NCBI GenBank assembly: GCA_977017575.1
Contig: CDRNVI010000050.1
Coordinates: forward strand, 41,506 to 105,505
Direction: 5' to 3'
Source: Paramoeba atlantica
Lineage: Eukaryota; Discosea
DNA length: 64,000 bases
Shown here: positions 27,344-38,900 of the stretch, piece after piece
Numbering within the stretch: the first letter of the stretch is position 1
How the letters are laid out: the number at the start of each line of letters is the position of its first letter
The notes under the pieces: model-generated
The model's input: the letters and a program-made list of their open reading frames with translations, nothing else
Told to the model about the DNA's origin: nothing
Databases searched by the model: none
Translations under genes and position numbers: made by a program

Positions 27344-28017
27344 TTTAGGCTCTTCGTTAAACGCGGTGGTTGCTTTCAACTTAGAAGTCACTCATGCTGC
27401 GCGCTTCGCGTTGAAAACTACCGCCGCGTTTAACGAAGAGCCTAAAAAAGAAAATTTAGCCTGGAAAACGGAAAGATTATAGCCAAAGATAGCCGAATTT
27501 CGGGTACAAATGGGTTCATTTTCGCGTAGTTTTGCTGTCAGAGCACTAAATCCGACATTTGCGCGTGGGAAATCACTCGCAGGCATGAATGAAAGCCTAC
27601 CGAACGTATTGGGTAGAGAATGCGACTCCAACCATACCATTCTTTCGACACAAAAATGCCCCTTTAGGTCCGAAAAATACTTTTTCACCTTCTTTAGTCA
27701 AAAATGGGTCATTTTGGGGGGCGCACCACAGTTAGAAGAAGTGATACCTTGCGAAAACAACTGCGTAGAAAGCTAGTGTAGGTCCCAAACTATCAAAATA
27801 CAATAGGGGAATTTTCTCGACCATGACCCCCCCTGGACCCCCCCCCATGGACCCCCCATTTTTTTCAAATCTTTTTTTTCAGTTTTGGACCACCGGAGCC
27901 CCCTTTTATATTTTTTTCTTCTATTATATTACTGTGTTCCCCTTTATATTTTCACTGTTTTTGTTCACTTTTTTTTCAATAATCGAGTGTAGAGCGGTAG
28001 TTTTACAACCACCGCAA
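27344..28017 (-). repeat. CGG element, internally deleted copy
   Basis: It has the hairpin (27344-27450) and the 98-aa frame (27392-27688). It then jumps from 'caataggggaatttt' directly to 'ctcgaccatgacc', losing the middle block, and ends ACAACCACCGCAAT. Confidence 0.72.
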
Positions 28018-28605
28018 TTGCAGCATTAGATCTTGTATACACCAGTTTTCCTTTTTATTCACCATTCGCATGACATCAGAGAATTAAGAAAAGCACAGTT
28101 GGGATTTTATTCGCTTCAAGATTATATGCAATATGTGCGCTCCCTTGCTGGTTTTATATTTCCAGTTATCATATAATTACTTGTAAGTACATTAGAGAAT
28201 TAAGAAAAGCACAGTTGGGATTTTACTCCCGACAGGTAAACTAGTTCTCGTTGTCGTATGTTTCCATCGCAGACGGGTAAACAAGGTCTTGGTTCATTGG
28301 CCCGGCCGGCCCCTCCGTGCGTTCGGTCTCTTATTCCCAAAACAACTACCACCTTCCCCCCCTATTTAGCGGGGGGATTTAGCACATGTTGTGGGGTATG
28401 GAGGCCTCTCGCAACTCCGGGGCCTCACCGGGAGCAAAGGTGAATTTATTTAATTCCATTTTTTGGCAATGTTAAGAACCTAAAATTTCTAGTCAACCTC
28501 AAATTTCGCGAACACCAACCAAAAATGATCATATTTTTTAAGGGGTCAAAATTTTTTTAAGGGCTCGAAAAAAATTTAAGGGCTCGATTTTTTTTCAACT
28601 TTTAT
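28018..28605. other. Unassigned repeat filler
   Basis: The phrase agagaattaagaaaagcaca + gttgggatttta occurs twice (28077 and 28194). The gttgtggggtatggaggcct block lies at 28388-28437. No gene is seen. The same content recurs at 30685-31272. Confidence 0.5.
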
Positions 28606-29080
28606 GCCAGACAAAGGTGTAGAATTTATGCAATATAAAGGTGCAGCTTAATATGCCATATAAAGGTGAATTATGCAATATAAAGGTGCAGCTTAGTATG
28701 CAATATAAGTGGCCACTTTTTATGCCAGATAAAGGTGCGAGTGGGGTACCCCCCCATGGTACGCGCGGGAGGGGTCCGACAAGGTCAAAAATTCCGAAAA
28801 AAGCAAAAATAATATTTTTCCAAAATCGACTCCTAAACCGCATTTGGAGAGTTTGGGACCTCACCTACCATTCTGCGGCGTTTTTGTCGACAGATTAAGG
28901 GCATCCAAAACGGCCCAAATTCGGTGTAATATTTCGCAATTTTTGCCGAAAAATCGAACTTTTCCCCCCCAAAAAAGTAGATTATTCATGATCTTTTGGA
29001 GATCACCAACTTAGAAGTCACTCATGCTGCGCGCTTCACGTTGAAAACTACCACCGCGTTTAACGAAGAGCCTAAAAAAG
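28606..29080. repeat. Motif cluster, F3 fragment and half hairpin
   Basis: 28606-28735: inverted copies of the gcaatataaaggtgcagctt motif. 28740-28865: inverted F3 fragment. 29007-29080: one arm of the CGG hairpin without its partner. Confidence 0.6.
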
Positions 29081-29109
29081 AAAAAAATATGCATTATAAA
29101 GGTTACAAT

Positions 29110-30009
29110 TCTTTTTTAGGCTCTTCGTTAAACGCGGTGGTTGTTTTCAACTTAGAAGTCACTCATGCTGCGCGCTTCGCGTTGAAAACTACCGCCGCGT
29201 TTAACGAAGAGCCTAAAAAAGAAAATTTGGCCTGGAAAACGGAAAGATTATAGCCAAAAATAGCCGAATTTCGGGTAAAAATGGGTTCATTTTCGCGTAT
29301 TTTTGCTCTCAGAGCACTCAATCCGACATTTGCGCGTGGAAAATCACTCGTAGGCATGAATGAAAGCCTACCGAACGTATTGGGTAGAGAATACGACTCC
29401 AACCATACCATTCTTTCGACACAAAAATGCCCCTTTAGGTCCGAAAAATACTTTTTCACCTTTTTTAGTCAAAAATGGGTCATTTTGGGGGGCGCACCAC
29501 AGTTAGAAGAAGTGATACCTTGCGAAAACAACTGCGTAGAAAGTTAGTGTAGGTCCCAAACTATCAAAATACAATAGGGGAAACGATTTTGGAAAAATAT
29601 TTTTTTTGTCATTTTTTTCGCCAAGTTGAAATTTTTTTCAAAACTTTTTTTTCCGAAAAAATCCGAACTTGGCGGACCCGTCCTGCGGATACGCGGGGGG
29701 GTCACCCCCGGGTAGGGGGGTGGAAAATGCGCGCCAAGACCCCGGCTACCCTTTCTGCGGTTTTTTTTCGAAAACTAATTTTTTCGAAAAAATTTGCTCG
29801 ACCATGCCCCCCCCTGGACCCCCCCCCTGGACCACCCCCATGGACCCCCCATTTTTTTCAAATCATTTTTTTCAGTTTTGGACCACCGGAGCCCCCTTTT
29901 ATATTTTTTTCTTCTATTATATTACTGTGTTCCCCTTTATATTTTCACTGTTTTTGTTCACTTTTTTTTCAATAATCGAGTGTAGAGCGGTAGTTTTACA
30001 ACCACCGCA
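29110..30009 (-). repeat. CGG element, complete copy
   Basis: Hairpin at 29110-29222, 98-aa frame at 29163-29459, left end at about 29996-30009. Confidence 0.75.
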
Positions 30010-30010
30010 A

Positions 30011-30685
30011 TTTAGGCTCTTCGTTAAACGCGGTGGTTGCTTTCAACTTAGAAGTCACTCATGCTGCGCGCTTCGCGTTGAAAACTACCGCCGCGTTTAA
30101 CGAAGAGCCTAAAAAAGAAAATTTAGCCTGGAAAACGGAAAGATTATAGCCAAAGATAGCCGAATTTCGGGTACAAATGGGTTCATTTTCGCGTAGTTTT
30201 GCTGTCAGAGCACTAAATCCGACATTTGCGCGTGGGAAATCACTCGCAGGCATGAATGAAAGCCTACCGAACGTATTGGGTAGAGAATGCGACTCCAACC
30301 ATACCATTCTTTCGACACAAAAATGCCCCTTTAGGTCCGAAAAATACTTTTTCACCTTCTTTAGTCAAAAATGGGTCATTTTGGGGGGCGCACCACAGTT
30401 AGAAGAAGTGATACCTTGCGAAAACAACTGCGTAGAAAGCTAGTGTAGGTCCCAAACTATCAAAATACAATAGGGGAATTTTCTCGACCATGACCCCCCC
30501 TGGACCCCCCCCCATGGACCCCCCATTTTTTTCAAATCTTTTTTTTCAGTTTTGGACCACCGGAGCCCCCTTTTATATTTTTTTCTTCTATTATATTACT
30601 GTGTTCCCCTTTATATTTTCACTGTTTTTGTTCACTTTTTTTTCAATAATCGAGTGTAGAGCGGTAGTTTTACAACCACCGCAAT
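30011..30685 (-). repeat. CGG element, internally deleted copy
   Basis: The counterpart of 27344-28017 in the second duplication unit. Confidence 0.72.
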
Positions 30686-31272
30686 TGCAGCATTAGATCT
30701 TGTATACACCAGTTTTCCTTTTTATTCACCATTCGCATGACATCAGAGAATTAAGAAAAGCACAGTTGGGATTTTATTCGCTTCAAGATTATATGCAATA
30801 TGTGCGCTCCCTTGCTGGTTTTATATTTCCAGTTATCATATAATTACTTGTAAGTACATTAGAGAATTAAGAAAAGCACAGTTGGGATTTTACTCCCGAC
30901 AGGTAAACTAGTTCTCGTTGTCGTATGTTTCCGTCGCAGACGGGTAAACAAGGTCTCGGTTCATTGGCCCGGCCGGCCCCTCCGTGCGTTCGGTCTCTTA
31001 TTCCCAAAACAACTACCACCTTCCCCCCCTATTTAGCGGGGGGATTTAGCACATGTTGTGGGGTATGGAGGCCTCTCGCAACTCCGGGGCCTCACCGGGA
31101 GCAAAGGTGAATTTATTTAATTCCATTTTTTGGCAATGTTAAGAACCTAAAATTTCTAGTCAACCTCAAATTTCGCGAACACCAACCAAAAATGATCATA
31201 TTTTTTAAGGGGTCAAAATTTTTTTAAGGGCTCGAAAAAAATTTAAGGGCTCGATTTTTTTTCAACTTTTAT

Positions 31273-31746
31273 GCCAGACAAAGGTGTAGAATTTATGCAA
31301 TATAAAGGTGCAGCTTAATATGCCATATAAAGGTGAATTATGCAATATAAAGGTGCAGCTTAGTATGCAATATAAGTGGCCACTTTTTATGCCAGATAAA
31401 GGTGCGAGTGGGGTACCCCCCCATGGTACGCGCGGGAGGGGTCCGACAAGGTCAAAAATTCCGAAAAAAGCAAAAATAATATTTTTCCAAAATCGACTCC
31501 TAAACCGCATTTGGAGAGTTTGGGACCTCACCTACCATTCTGCGGCGTTTTTGTCGACAGATTAAGGGCATCCAAAACGGCCCAAATTCGGTGTAATATT
31601 TCGCAATTTTTGCCGAAAAATCGAACTTTTCCCCCCAAAAAAGTAGATTATTCATGATCTTTTGGAGATCACCAACTTAGAAGTCACTCATGCTGCGCGC
31701 TTCACGTTGAAAACTACCACCGCGTTTAACGAAGAGCCTAAAAAAG
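31273..31746. repeat. Motif cluster, F3 fragment and half hairpin (unit 2)
   Basis: The counterpart of 28606-29080 in the second duplication unit. Confidence 0.6.
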
Positions 31747-31775
31747 AAAAAAATATGCATTATAAAGGTTACAAT

Positions 31776-32689
31776 TCTTTTTTAGGCTCTTCGTTAAACG
31801 CGGTGGTTGTTTTCAACTTAGAAGTCACTCATGCTGCGCGCTTCGCGTTGAAAACTACCGCCGCGTTTAACGAAGAGCCTAAAAAAGAAAATTTGGCCTG
31901 GAAAACGGAAAGATTATAGCCAAAAATAGCCGAATTTCGGGTAAAAATGGGTTCATTTTCGCGTATTTTTGCTCTCAGAGCACTCAATCCGACATTTGCG
32001 CGTGGAAAATCACTCGTAGGCATGAATGAAAGCCTACCGAACGTATTGGGTAGAGAATACGACTCCAACCATACCATTCTTTCGACACAAAAATGCCCCT
32101 TTAGGTCCGAAAAATACTTTTTCACCTTTTTTAGTCAAAAATGGGTCATTTTGGGGGGCGCACCACAGTTAGAAGAAGTGATACCTTGCGAAAACAACTG
32201 CGTAGAAAGTTAGTGTAGGTCCCAAACTATCAAAATACAATAGGGGAAACGATTTTGGAAAAATATTTTTTTTGTCATTTTTTTCGCCAAGTTGAAATTT
32301 TTTTCAAAACTTTTTTTTCCGAAAAAATCCGAACTTGGCGGACCCGTCCTGCGGATACGCGGGGGGGTCACCCCCGGGTAGGGGGGTGGAAAATGCGCGC
32401 CAAGACCCCGGCTACCCTTTCTGCGGTTTTTTTTCGAAAACTAATTTTTTCGAAAAAATTTGCTCGACCATGCCCCCCCCCTGGACCCCCCCCCTGGACC
32501 ACCCCCATGGACCCCCCATTTTTTTCAAATCATTTTTTTCAGTTTTGGACCACCGGAGCCCCCTTTTATATTTTTTTCTTCTATTATATTACTGTGTTCC
32601 CCTTTATATTTTCACTGTTTTTGTTCACTTTTTTTTCAATAATCGAGTGTAGAGCGGTAGTTTTACAACCACCGCAATAAATGTGTTAT
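31776..32689 (-). repeat. CGG element, complete copy
   Basis: Hairpin at 31776-31888 and 98-aa frame at 31829-32125. Its left end (ACAACCACCGCAAT) faces a second inverted ATTGCGGTGGTTGT at 32692-32706, forming a palindrome around 'aaatgtgtt'. Confidence 0.75.
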
Positions 32690-32702
32690 TGCGGTGGTTG
32701 TA

Positions 32703-32816
32703 TTCTTTTCCAGGCTCTTCGTTAAACGCGGTGGTTGTTTTCAACTTAGAAGGCACCACTGCTGCGCGCTTCGCGTTGAAAGCTACCTCCGCGTTTAACG
32801 AAGAGCCTAGAAAAGA
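32703..32816. repeat. Solo CGG hairpin
   Basis: Foldback arms ggctcttcgttaaacgcggt and its inverse around 'gctgcgcgcttcgcg', without the rest of the element. This suggests the hairpin can exist or move alone. Confidence 0.7.
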
Positions 32817-33069
32817 AAAATTTGGAGAACGATGGACAATTTGGAGAACGAAAATTTAGGAGAATGAAAATATAGATTTGGAGAACGAGTAGTACTTTAC
32901 TTGTTAAACAGAACAGTATGGGCTTTTAGAGGAGAAAAAGTGGAGAAGAAAAACATGAAAACGTGCACTGAAAAACCCCCGGAAAACTACGTTTTAGAAA
33001 TTCACTTCTTCGACAAAGAAAAAAACTTTCTTCCTGTATCACTTTTCTTTGTCAATTAATCTTCGCCTT

Positions 33070-33435
33070 TCAAAACTTCATCTTCTTCACCTGCTTTTTT
33101 GGCTGTGTTTTTTGGCTGCCCTTGCTCTTGCGGTACGTGCTGCATGCATGTTTAGCTTGTTCTGTCGTAGCAAAACAGACATACGCACGTTTGAACTTTC
33201 TAATTATTGTGACAAGTTTTACGTCACCAAAGAAGGCATAATACTCACTTAGATTTTTGTTTGTCATTTCCGCCGGAACATGCTCCACAGTGATCGAGCG
33301 CTCGTCACGCTCGCCCAGAGCTGAACTCAAGTTCATCTCTGATTCGTGCAAGTCATCCCGCTTCCGCTTAACATCACTGATCTTCAGCGATGTATCGCAT
33401 TCTGCGGTGAGGACGTTCTCCGGAAGAGTAGACAT
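33070..33435 (-). CDS. Small RNA-recognition-motif protein
   Basis: A 121-aa protein. Residues 45-105 fit a single RRM: ITVEHVPAEMTNKNLSEYYA serves as strand 1 (RNP2) and helix 1, FFGDVKLVTII as strand 2, and RAYVCFATTEQAKHAC as strand 3 (RNP1) and helix 2. The N-terminus (residues 1-44) is charged, and the C-terminus is basic (KSKGSQKTQPKKQVKKMKF), suiting RNA binding. It has its own ATG and no frame breaks. It is the only host-like gene on the - strand and lies just beyond the Helitron's helicase end. It may be a host gene or a protein carried by a mobile element, and I cannot tell which. Confidence 0.6.
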   Translation of the reverse strand: MSTLPENVLTAECDTSLKISDVKRKRDDLHESEMNLSSALGERDERSITVEHVPAEMTNKNLSEYYAFFGDVKLVTIIRKFKRAYVCFATTEQAKHACSTYRKSKGSQKTQPKKQVKKMKF

Positions 33436-34125
33436 ATAGGGAGGAAGGGTAAAAAGATAAGGTGATTAAAAAAGTGAATCAGATATTAAACCATGTTCCA
33501 GGATAGTATACGTAGTAGTTATACTAAATGAGTAGGTATACTAAGTGGGTGCGATGAATGGTGAAAGAGATGAAGGTGAATAAAAAAGTGAATCAGATAC
33601 TACTGAACTTCGAGACACGCTGACGCAGGGATGTGATTTACTTCGCTTCGGGGAATTTTTAACAGAGCAGGATGGATACCTCTTCTTTTCGTAGCGGCCG
33701 TGTGAGCGTTCGGATCGCTCGTACTTTTTCGTAATTTTAGTTTCGGACCCTTCTAGGAGGTGCTGGCGAGGGGGGTGCTTTACTTTGTGGTAGGTAATTT
33801 TGAAGGACGCAAGGTTCTGAAATCTTTTTTTTGAAGGGCCCGTTGCGCGGGCCCTTCGAGTGGGTGCAGACCCGCTGGGGCGGGGGGTGCTCTACTTCCT
33901 GGCAGATAATTTTGAAGGAATAGTTTGTTTTTGAAGGTGCTTTTAAAGGAGACTTCTTAATGGAGACATTTTTTTTGGTAGGGGCCACGTGAGCGTTGGG
34001 GTCACACTTCTTCTGCCAAAGCTGAAGACGCCGGGCTTGTGACCGGTATCAAGCGTGCTACCCCCCTGGAGAGGTCTTCCTGAGAAGATGGTTTCATTCT
34101 AATGTCTTAGAATTGATAAGACAAA
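33436..34125. other. Unassigned region beyond the Helitron helicase
   Basis: Two direct repeats are visible: aaaaaagtgaatcagatact (33468 and 33582) and a degenerate 50-bp pair with ggggggtgct(t/c)tact (33773 and 33882). The Helitron's 3' end should lie here, but no clear hairpin plus CTRR terminus was found. Confidence 0.4.
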
Positions 34126-35935
34126 TCGGTAAGCCGATTTGCTTTTTCCATGGCCGGAAATTTAGGCCTATGGTAACCTGAATTCAGGTGTGTTCCTGGG
34201 CGATCTGTGCCCATGCCAGGGAGCACTCGAATATCACCGAAGCATTGTGCCCTGGATATTGCTACTGTGAGCTTGGCGAGTCCTCAACCACGTCCTATCA
34301 TTCAAGTCAAGAATAACACCTTTCTTCACGGTGATACCTTGTACTTTGTGATACGTATAGGCAAATCCCAATTCCACTTAAAAGTTTCCTTGGGTTGTCT
34401 TGTCATGGTGCTGCGCCTTTTTGGCGTAAAACTCTACTCCTGACCCCTTCTCAATGCATTGCATAAAAGAAGGGGCTTTTCTTAGATAACGAACACAATC
34501 AATAGTGTCGTATGACAAATCGTCTGACACAAGATCTTTCATTTCAATCACGGTCCCATTCGCAATTTTCAATGTATAAGGAGCAATGTTCTCCGTGATT
34601 ACAACGGGTGCTCCTTTTACAAATACAGAAAATGCTTCAGGGTGTGTGTCAATGAGTTTACCTTGGACGTTATCGCCTGTCCATGCAAACAATGGGCAAT
34701 TGTGACGTCTGGCAAAAATTCTTGCCATTGCGACATTAATCTTGTGTCGTTCAATATTTGTTCCAACAATGACAATTGCATTGCGGAACTTTTCTTGGTC
34801 CTCAGAGGTCAGAGGTTTTACCAATTGGATGAACTTCAACCCCTCATTCGGAGTTTTTCGAACAAGACGCAAGATATCTGAAAATACAGTATCTTGTCGT
34901 GCTCGCATTTGCTGTTTGAGTTCAAACACATGCGAGACTTGAAAAATATTCCCAAAAATGGGATTATTACCAGGAGGACTATCTTCTATGGTAAGAGATG
35001 CTCCTTGTACTGGTCGCAGCTGATAAAAATCTCCCAAAAAGAGCATGTTGATGCCTCCATAGGGGAGCTGCTCATTGCCTTTGATTTGCTGCAATCTAGT
35101 GTTGATACAAGCAAGGAAACACTTGCTGATCATTGACACTTCGTCGACTATGATTAATCGACATTTCTCATACCTTTAGAAGCCTACTGCTTGAAAGATG
35201 TTTCAAATTTCTTGCAGTAGCCCCTATCGGTATGCAGAGTGAAGCGTGTATTGTGCAACAGTGCAGTACTGATGCGGCGATCCCATTGGGCGCCATTGTA
35301 ATACATTGGCTTCCCAGTTCTTGCATTATAAAACGGGAAGCTAGACTTTTCCCGGTTCCGGGGCCACCGAGCAGAAACATACATTTCCGCTCGCGGTCTA
35401 GTTTCCCGTTTAGTAAATTTTCAATTTGATTTACGCACTGTTTCTGTGCTTAGTTCAGTTCAATGGAACTGTTGACTTCTTGAATGTAGCTGCGATCGAA
35501 CGTAATCTCGTCGTATTACTGCGAGCCAGCGGACGATCCTCATTAAAATGAGCTCTGTCCATTGGTGCACTTGGCTCAGATTGAGCCGAAGTTGCAAGTC
35601 GCTCGTTTTGAATCATTTCAGCATAGCGCTCTCTCGCATTTATGACTGAAATATTGGACCTCGTCCTTGTCATCGTCGATGCAAGATCAACATTTTCTTC
35701 AGGGGAGTTCTCAGTAGAACTTCCTAACGCGGCCGTTAAAGTTCACGTTTGTAGTTCGCAGTATGCATTCTGCTGAACCAATCGCTCTTCATTGACCACT
35801 GCAGTGTTCTGCTGTGCTTCAAGAGCATCTTGAAGATGAGGTTCAACCTCTCGGACTTCAAGCTCATTTTCGTACACAATGTTGCGTGCTAATCTTGCTT
35901 CTTCTAGATGGCAAGCATCTTTGCGTTATACAAAT
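34126..35935 (-). pseudogene. Helitron helicase half (PIF1-like), broken
   Basis: Reading down the - strand, the Walker A motif MFLLGGPGTGKS (about 35380) is followed by Walker B IIVDEVSMIS, which lies across a frameshift near 35165. Next come GINMLFLGDFYQLRPVQG (helicase motif III region), FAYTYHKVQGIT (motif V, about 34360) and LTVAISRAQCFGDIR (motif VI, about 34270). This is the PIF1/RecD-type helicase of Helitron RepHel proteins, which unwinds DNA during rolling-circle transposition. The segment contains at least two in-frame stops (near 35750 and 35455) and at least three frameshifts, so it is dead. Its N-terminal half lies at 49505-51485, on the other side of the LINE insertion. Confidence 0.75.
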
Positions 35936-35937
35936 CT

Positions 35938-35960
35938 GCCTATCCTATCCTATCCTATAA
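35938..35960 (-). repeat. (GGATA)n tail of the LINE
   Basis: On the - strand the LINE ends ..TTATAGGATAGGATAGGATAGG, about four pentamers. Simple-repeat tails mark the 3' ends of several LINE families. Confidence 0.7.
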
Positions 35961-35961
35961 G

Positions 35962-35977
35962 ACCGATTTGCATCGGT
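35962..35977 (-). other. LINE 3' stem-loop with GCAA loop
   Basis: ACCGAT-GCAA-ATCGGT on the - strand: a perfect 6-bp stem closed by a GNRA-type tetraloop, overlapping the LINE stop codon by one base and followed within about 5 bases by the GGATA tail. In stringent LINEs a 3' stem-loop is what the reverse transcriptase recognises. Confidence 0.65.
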
Positions 35978-38900
35978 TAAGAACACATCCGTTTTTGTCG
36001 TCGCTTCGACGTCTTTCTCTCAGGTGAATTCGCCCTTTCATGCTCCTTGTCCGCTGAACCGGGCGTGGTACGTCTTTCATGCAACTTTGTATTTTTGGCA
36101 TCACATTCCTCAGGCAAACACTCTTTCTTTTCAGGAGAATCCACTCCAGTCTCTACAGGTGGCGAGGTACCCTTTTTGGAGAGAGGATCACCTTCTGCAA
36201 TCTTGAAGTAATCCCGTCTTTTCCCTAATGGCTTAGGTATTTGGCCACAGTGTTTCCGAGGACGATTCATGGCTTGAACGGTTTCTGAGCTAACCCTTTG
36301 AGCTTCTGAGGCACTTGTCGCAGTCTTTCTCCTCTTTATTTCTGAGGCTGGGACTATTTTTCTCGACCCTGCAAGCGCCAAGGTGTCTGCCTTCTCATTG
36401 TAAATGTTCCCGTTGTGGGATTTCACTTTGCACACGTAACACCTTTTATCCATCGATTGGAGCGTTCGAATTTCCCGATCCAATTTCTCAAGGATACCCC
36501 CATTCGGTAGATTGTGATACCCAATGATTCGCCGTCGTAGACGAGTATGATGGAAGAAATTCCATACATAGAACGAATCGGTGTGTATGACAACTGTTTG
36601 AGCCTCATTAGGTATCCTGTCCAGCGCTTCCCTCAGCGATTCAACCTCAGCTCTCTCAGCTGAGCCAGCATCCAATGCTATGGAATAGTATTTGTCTTCT
36701 GTTCCACTCATTCTCAGAACTATTCCCGCACCGGATCTTTGTTCCTTGGACCCCCGCAACTGCCGAACAGAGCCATCAATATACATATGAACCTCACCCT
36801 CACTCATGGGGAACGGATCCGAGCCTTCCTCCACAAATTGTAGCTCATAAGAGCTTTTGCTTTTGACCGCTTGAGTGTGTTTAGTTTTCCACCTTGGAGA
36901 CCTTAATACCTCATACATCGGAAGTGGTTCAAGTTTCTGCCTGAGCTCATCGCATAGCTTTTGCCAGTGTATCCGATCCTGCGAGTAAACAAGCGCCTGC
37001 TCCAGAGTGACCCCTAGATCATTAAAACTTGCTTCGCTAGGAGAAATATTTCTTGTTTTTTCCGTGCTATTCCATTGAACGAGCTCGCGAAACGTAGAGG
37101 AGTGCCTGAGCATGTGGCCAACGATTTTCGCACGGGCAACACGATGCACGGTCGAAAATCGAGGCGTACCACAATACAAGGACTCTAATGGGTAGCAGTG
37201 TCCGAAATCGTCAAGCTTTGCTGAGTTACAAGCGAATCTCCTCATCATATTTACCTCAACCTCCGTTTTTCGAAGCATTTTGTTAGAAAGAGAAAGACAG
37301 GCTGCACCAAACGTTAAAATAGGGTAGATCAAGCAGTCAAACAGGCGTATTTTCGTGGCAGCACTCAGAGGAGAAGCCCAAATGCCACTGAGTTTACGAA
37401 ATGCTGCCCATGTGAGCCTTAACCTGTCCTTGATGGGGGATGATGCTGTAGCATCTTGAAGATGACCAAGATGCCGGTAGGAATCCACAAGAGGAATCTT
37501 GCCAAGCGATCCTGCTCGAAGTTCTCGCGTCCCCCCCGGAACTTTCCCAAAGGCCATCCACGCAGTCTTGGTTTTCCCCACGGCAATCCTCAGATTAGCT
37601 GGTTTTGCCTCATTTGCCGTAGCTTCGATCATTTGCGATATTTCATGTTTCGTGGAAGCTAAAAGTGCTATGTCGTCTGCGTAGTCGATGTCCTTTAGTC
37701 TAAATTTTTGAATTCCCCTGCTTTTCGTCCCGCTGCTCCTTAGAAGAATCCCGAGCGGCTTGTTATCGAGTGCTTTGTTGAGAATCCTATCGATTACAAG
37801 CACAAAGAGATAAGGAGCAAGCACGTCCCCTTGAAGAATTCCTGTTTCAATGGGAAAAGAATCCGTATTTCCGTATGGTGTGCGGACTATTCCTTTTAAA
37901 TCCGAGTACAAGGACATTACCATCCTAGTAAGCGCGGGTCCGACATGAAAGGCATTCAATGCAGCACGGATCGCATGAAACGATACCGAGGGGAATGCTT
38001 TTGCGAAGTCCATGAATGCCACTGCAATGCCTTTCTGGCCCCTGGTCGCACGAACTCTTGCATCATTCAAAATGATTTGCGCCCCTGCCGTGGACCTTTC
38101 TGGCCGAAAACCAAATTGACTGTCGCGAAGGAGCGGCTCGATGGATGGTCTGATTCTTTTCAGGATCATTGCATTCATCAATTTAACCGCACTGTTCACG
38201 AGACAGATTGGCCGCCAATTCGCTATTTGTGTCAGGTCGCCTTTTTTTGGAATAGGCACCTGAAGGACAATTTTCCAGGACGCAGGCGAAACCCCTGTTC
38301 GATGAACCTCGTTTATAATATGTAATAAGGATTTTCTCAGCTCAGCATGTTCTGTGATCATTCTGAGTGCCTCCGCCGGAATTTGGTCTATTCCAGGTGC
38401 CTTGTTGCGCGCTAGTCTAATGATGCCGCCCTCGAGCTCTTCTACAGTGAAACTTTCATCGTTGATTGGTACTTTCGGGCTGACTACTTTGTCAAATTTT
38501 ATATCTTTATCTCCGCGATCATCGGACCCCATACGAGCAAAGAAATCTTTAACAATGTTAAGAGTTTCCCTTGTCGACGAGGTCTCGATGCAAAGAGTCT
38601 CCCTGTACAAACCGCAAATTCTACGTAGCGTACGCCACGGATTAGAACGGTTTCGCCGCAGACCTGCTTCAATTTCGGCGCATTCTTGCCCAATCTGCGC
38701 CTCAATTTCTTCTCCGTGCTCTTTTAGCACTTCCTTGAAGTGGTCCGGTTTTCGACTCTGAAGAAATAAGTCGCGAAACCCTGAGATGCGCGGTGTTTCT
38801 GTACCCGGTGGTGTGGTTTCTGTCCCTGTAGGTGCGTTGGTCGTTTTTGTGGTTCGGTCCTTTTTTGAGAGTCTTTTCGCTGTGTGTACCATATTTTCCG

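Larger units (their letters stand above)
26881..29547 (+). repeat. 2.67-kb tandem duplication, unit 1
   Basis: Almost identical to 29548-32213 (offset 2667, falling to 2666 after a 1-bp indel), with only a few substitutions such as the one near 28263. The unit contains part of a complete CGG element, an internally deleted CGG element, motif cluster F4, repeat F3 and half a hairpin. No host gene. Confidence 0.85.
29548..32213 (+). repeat. 2.67-kb tandem duplication, unit 2
   Basis: The second copy of the unit described for 26881-29547. A third, partial unit continues to about 32690. Confidence 0.85.
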
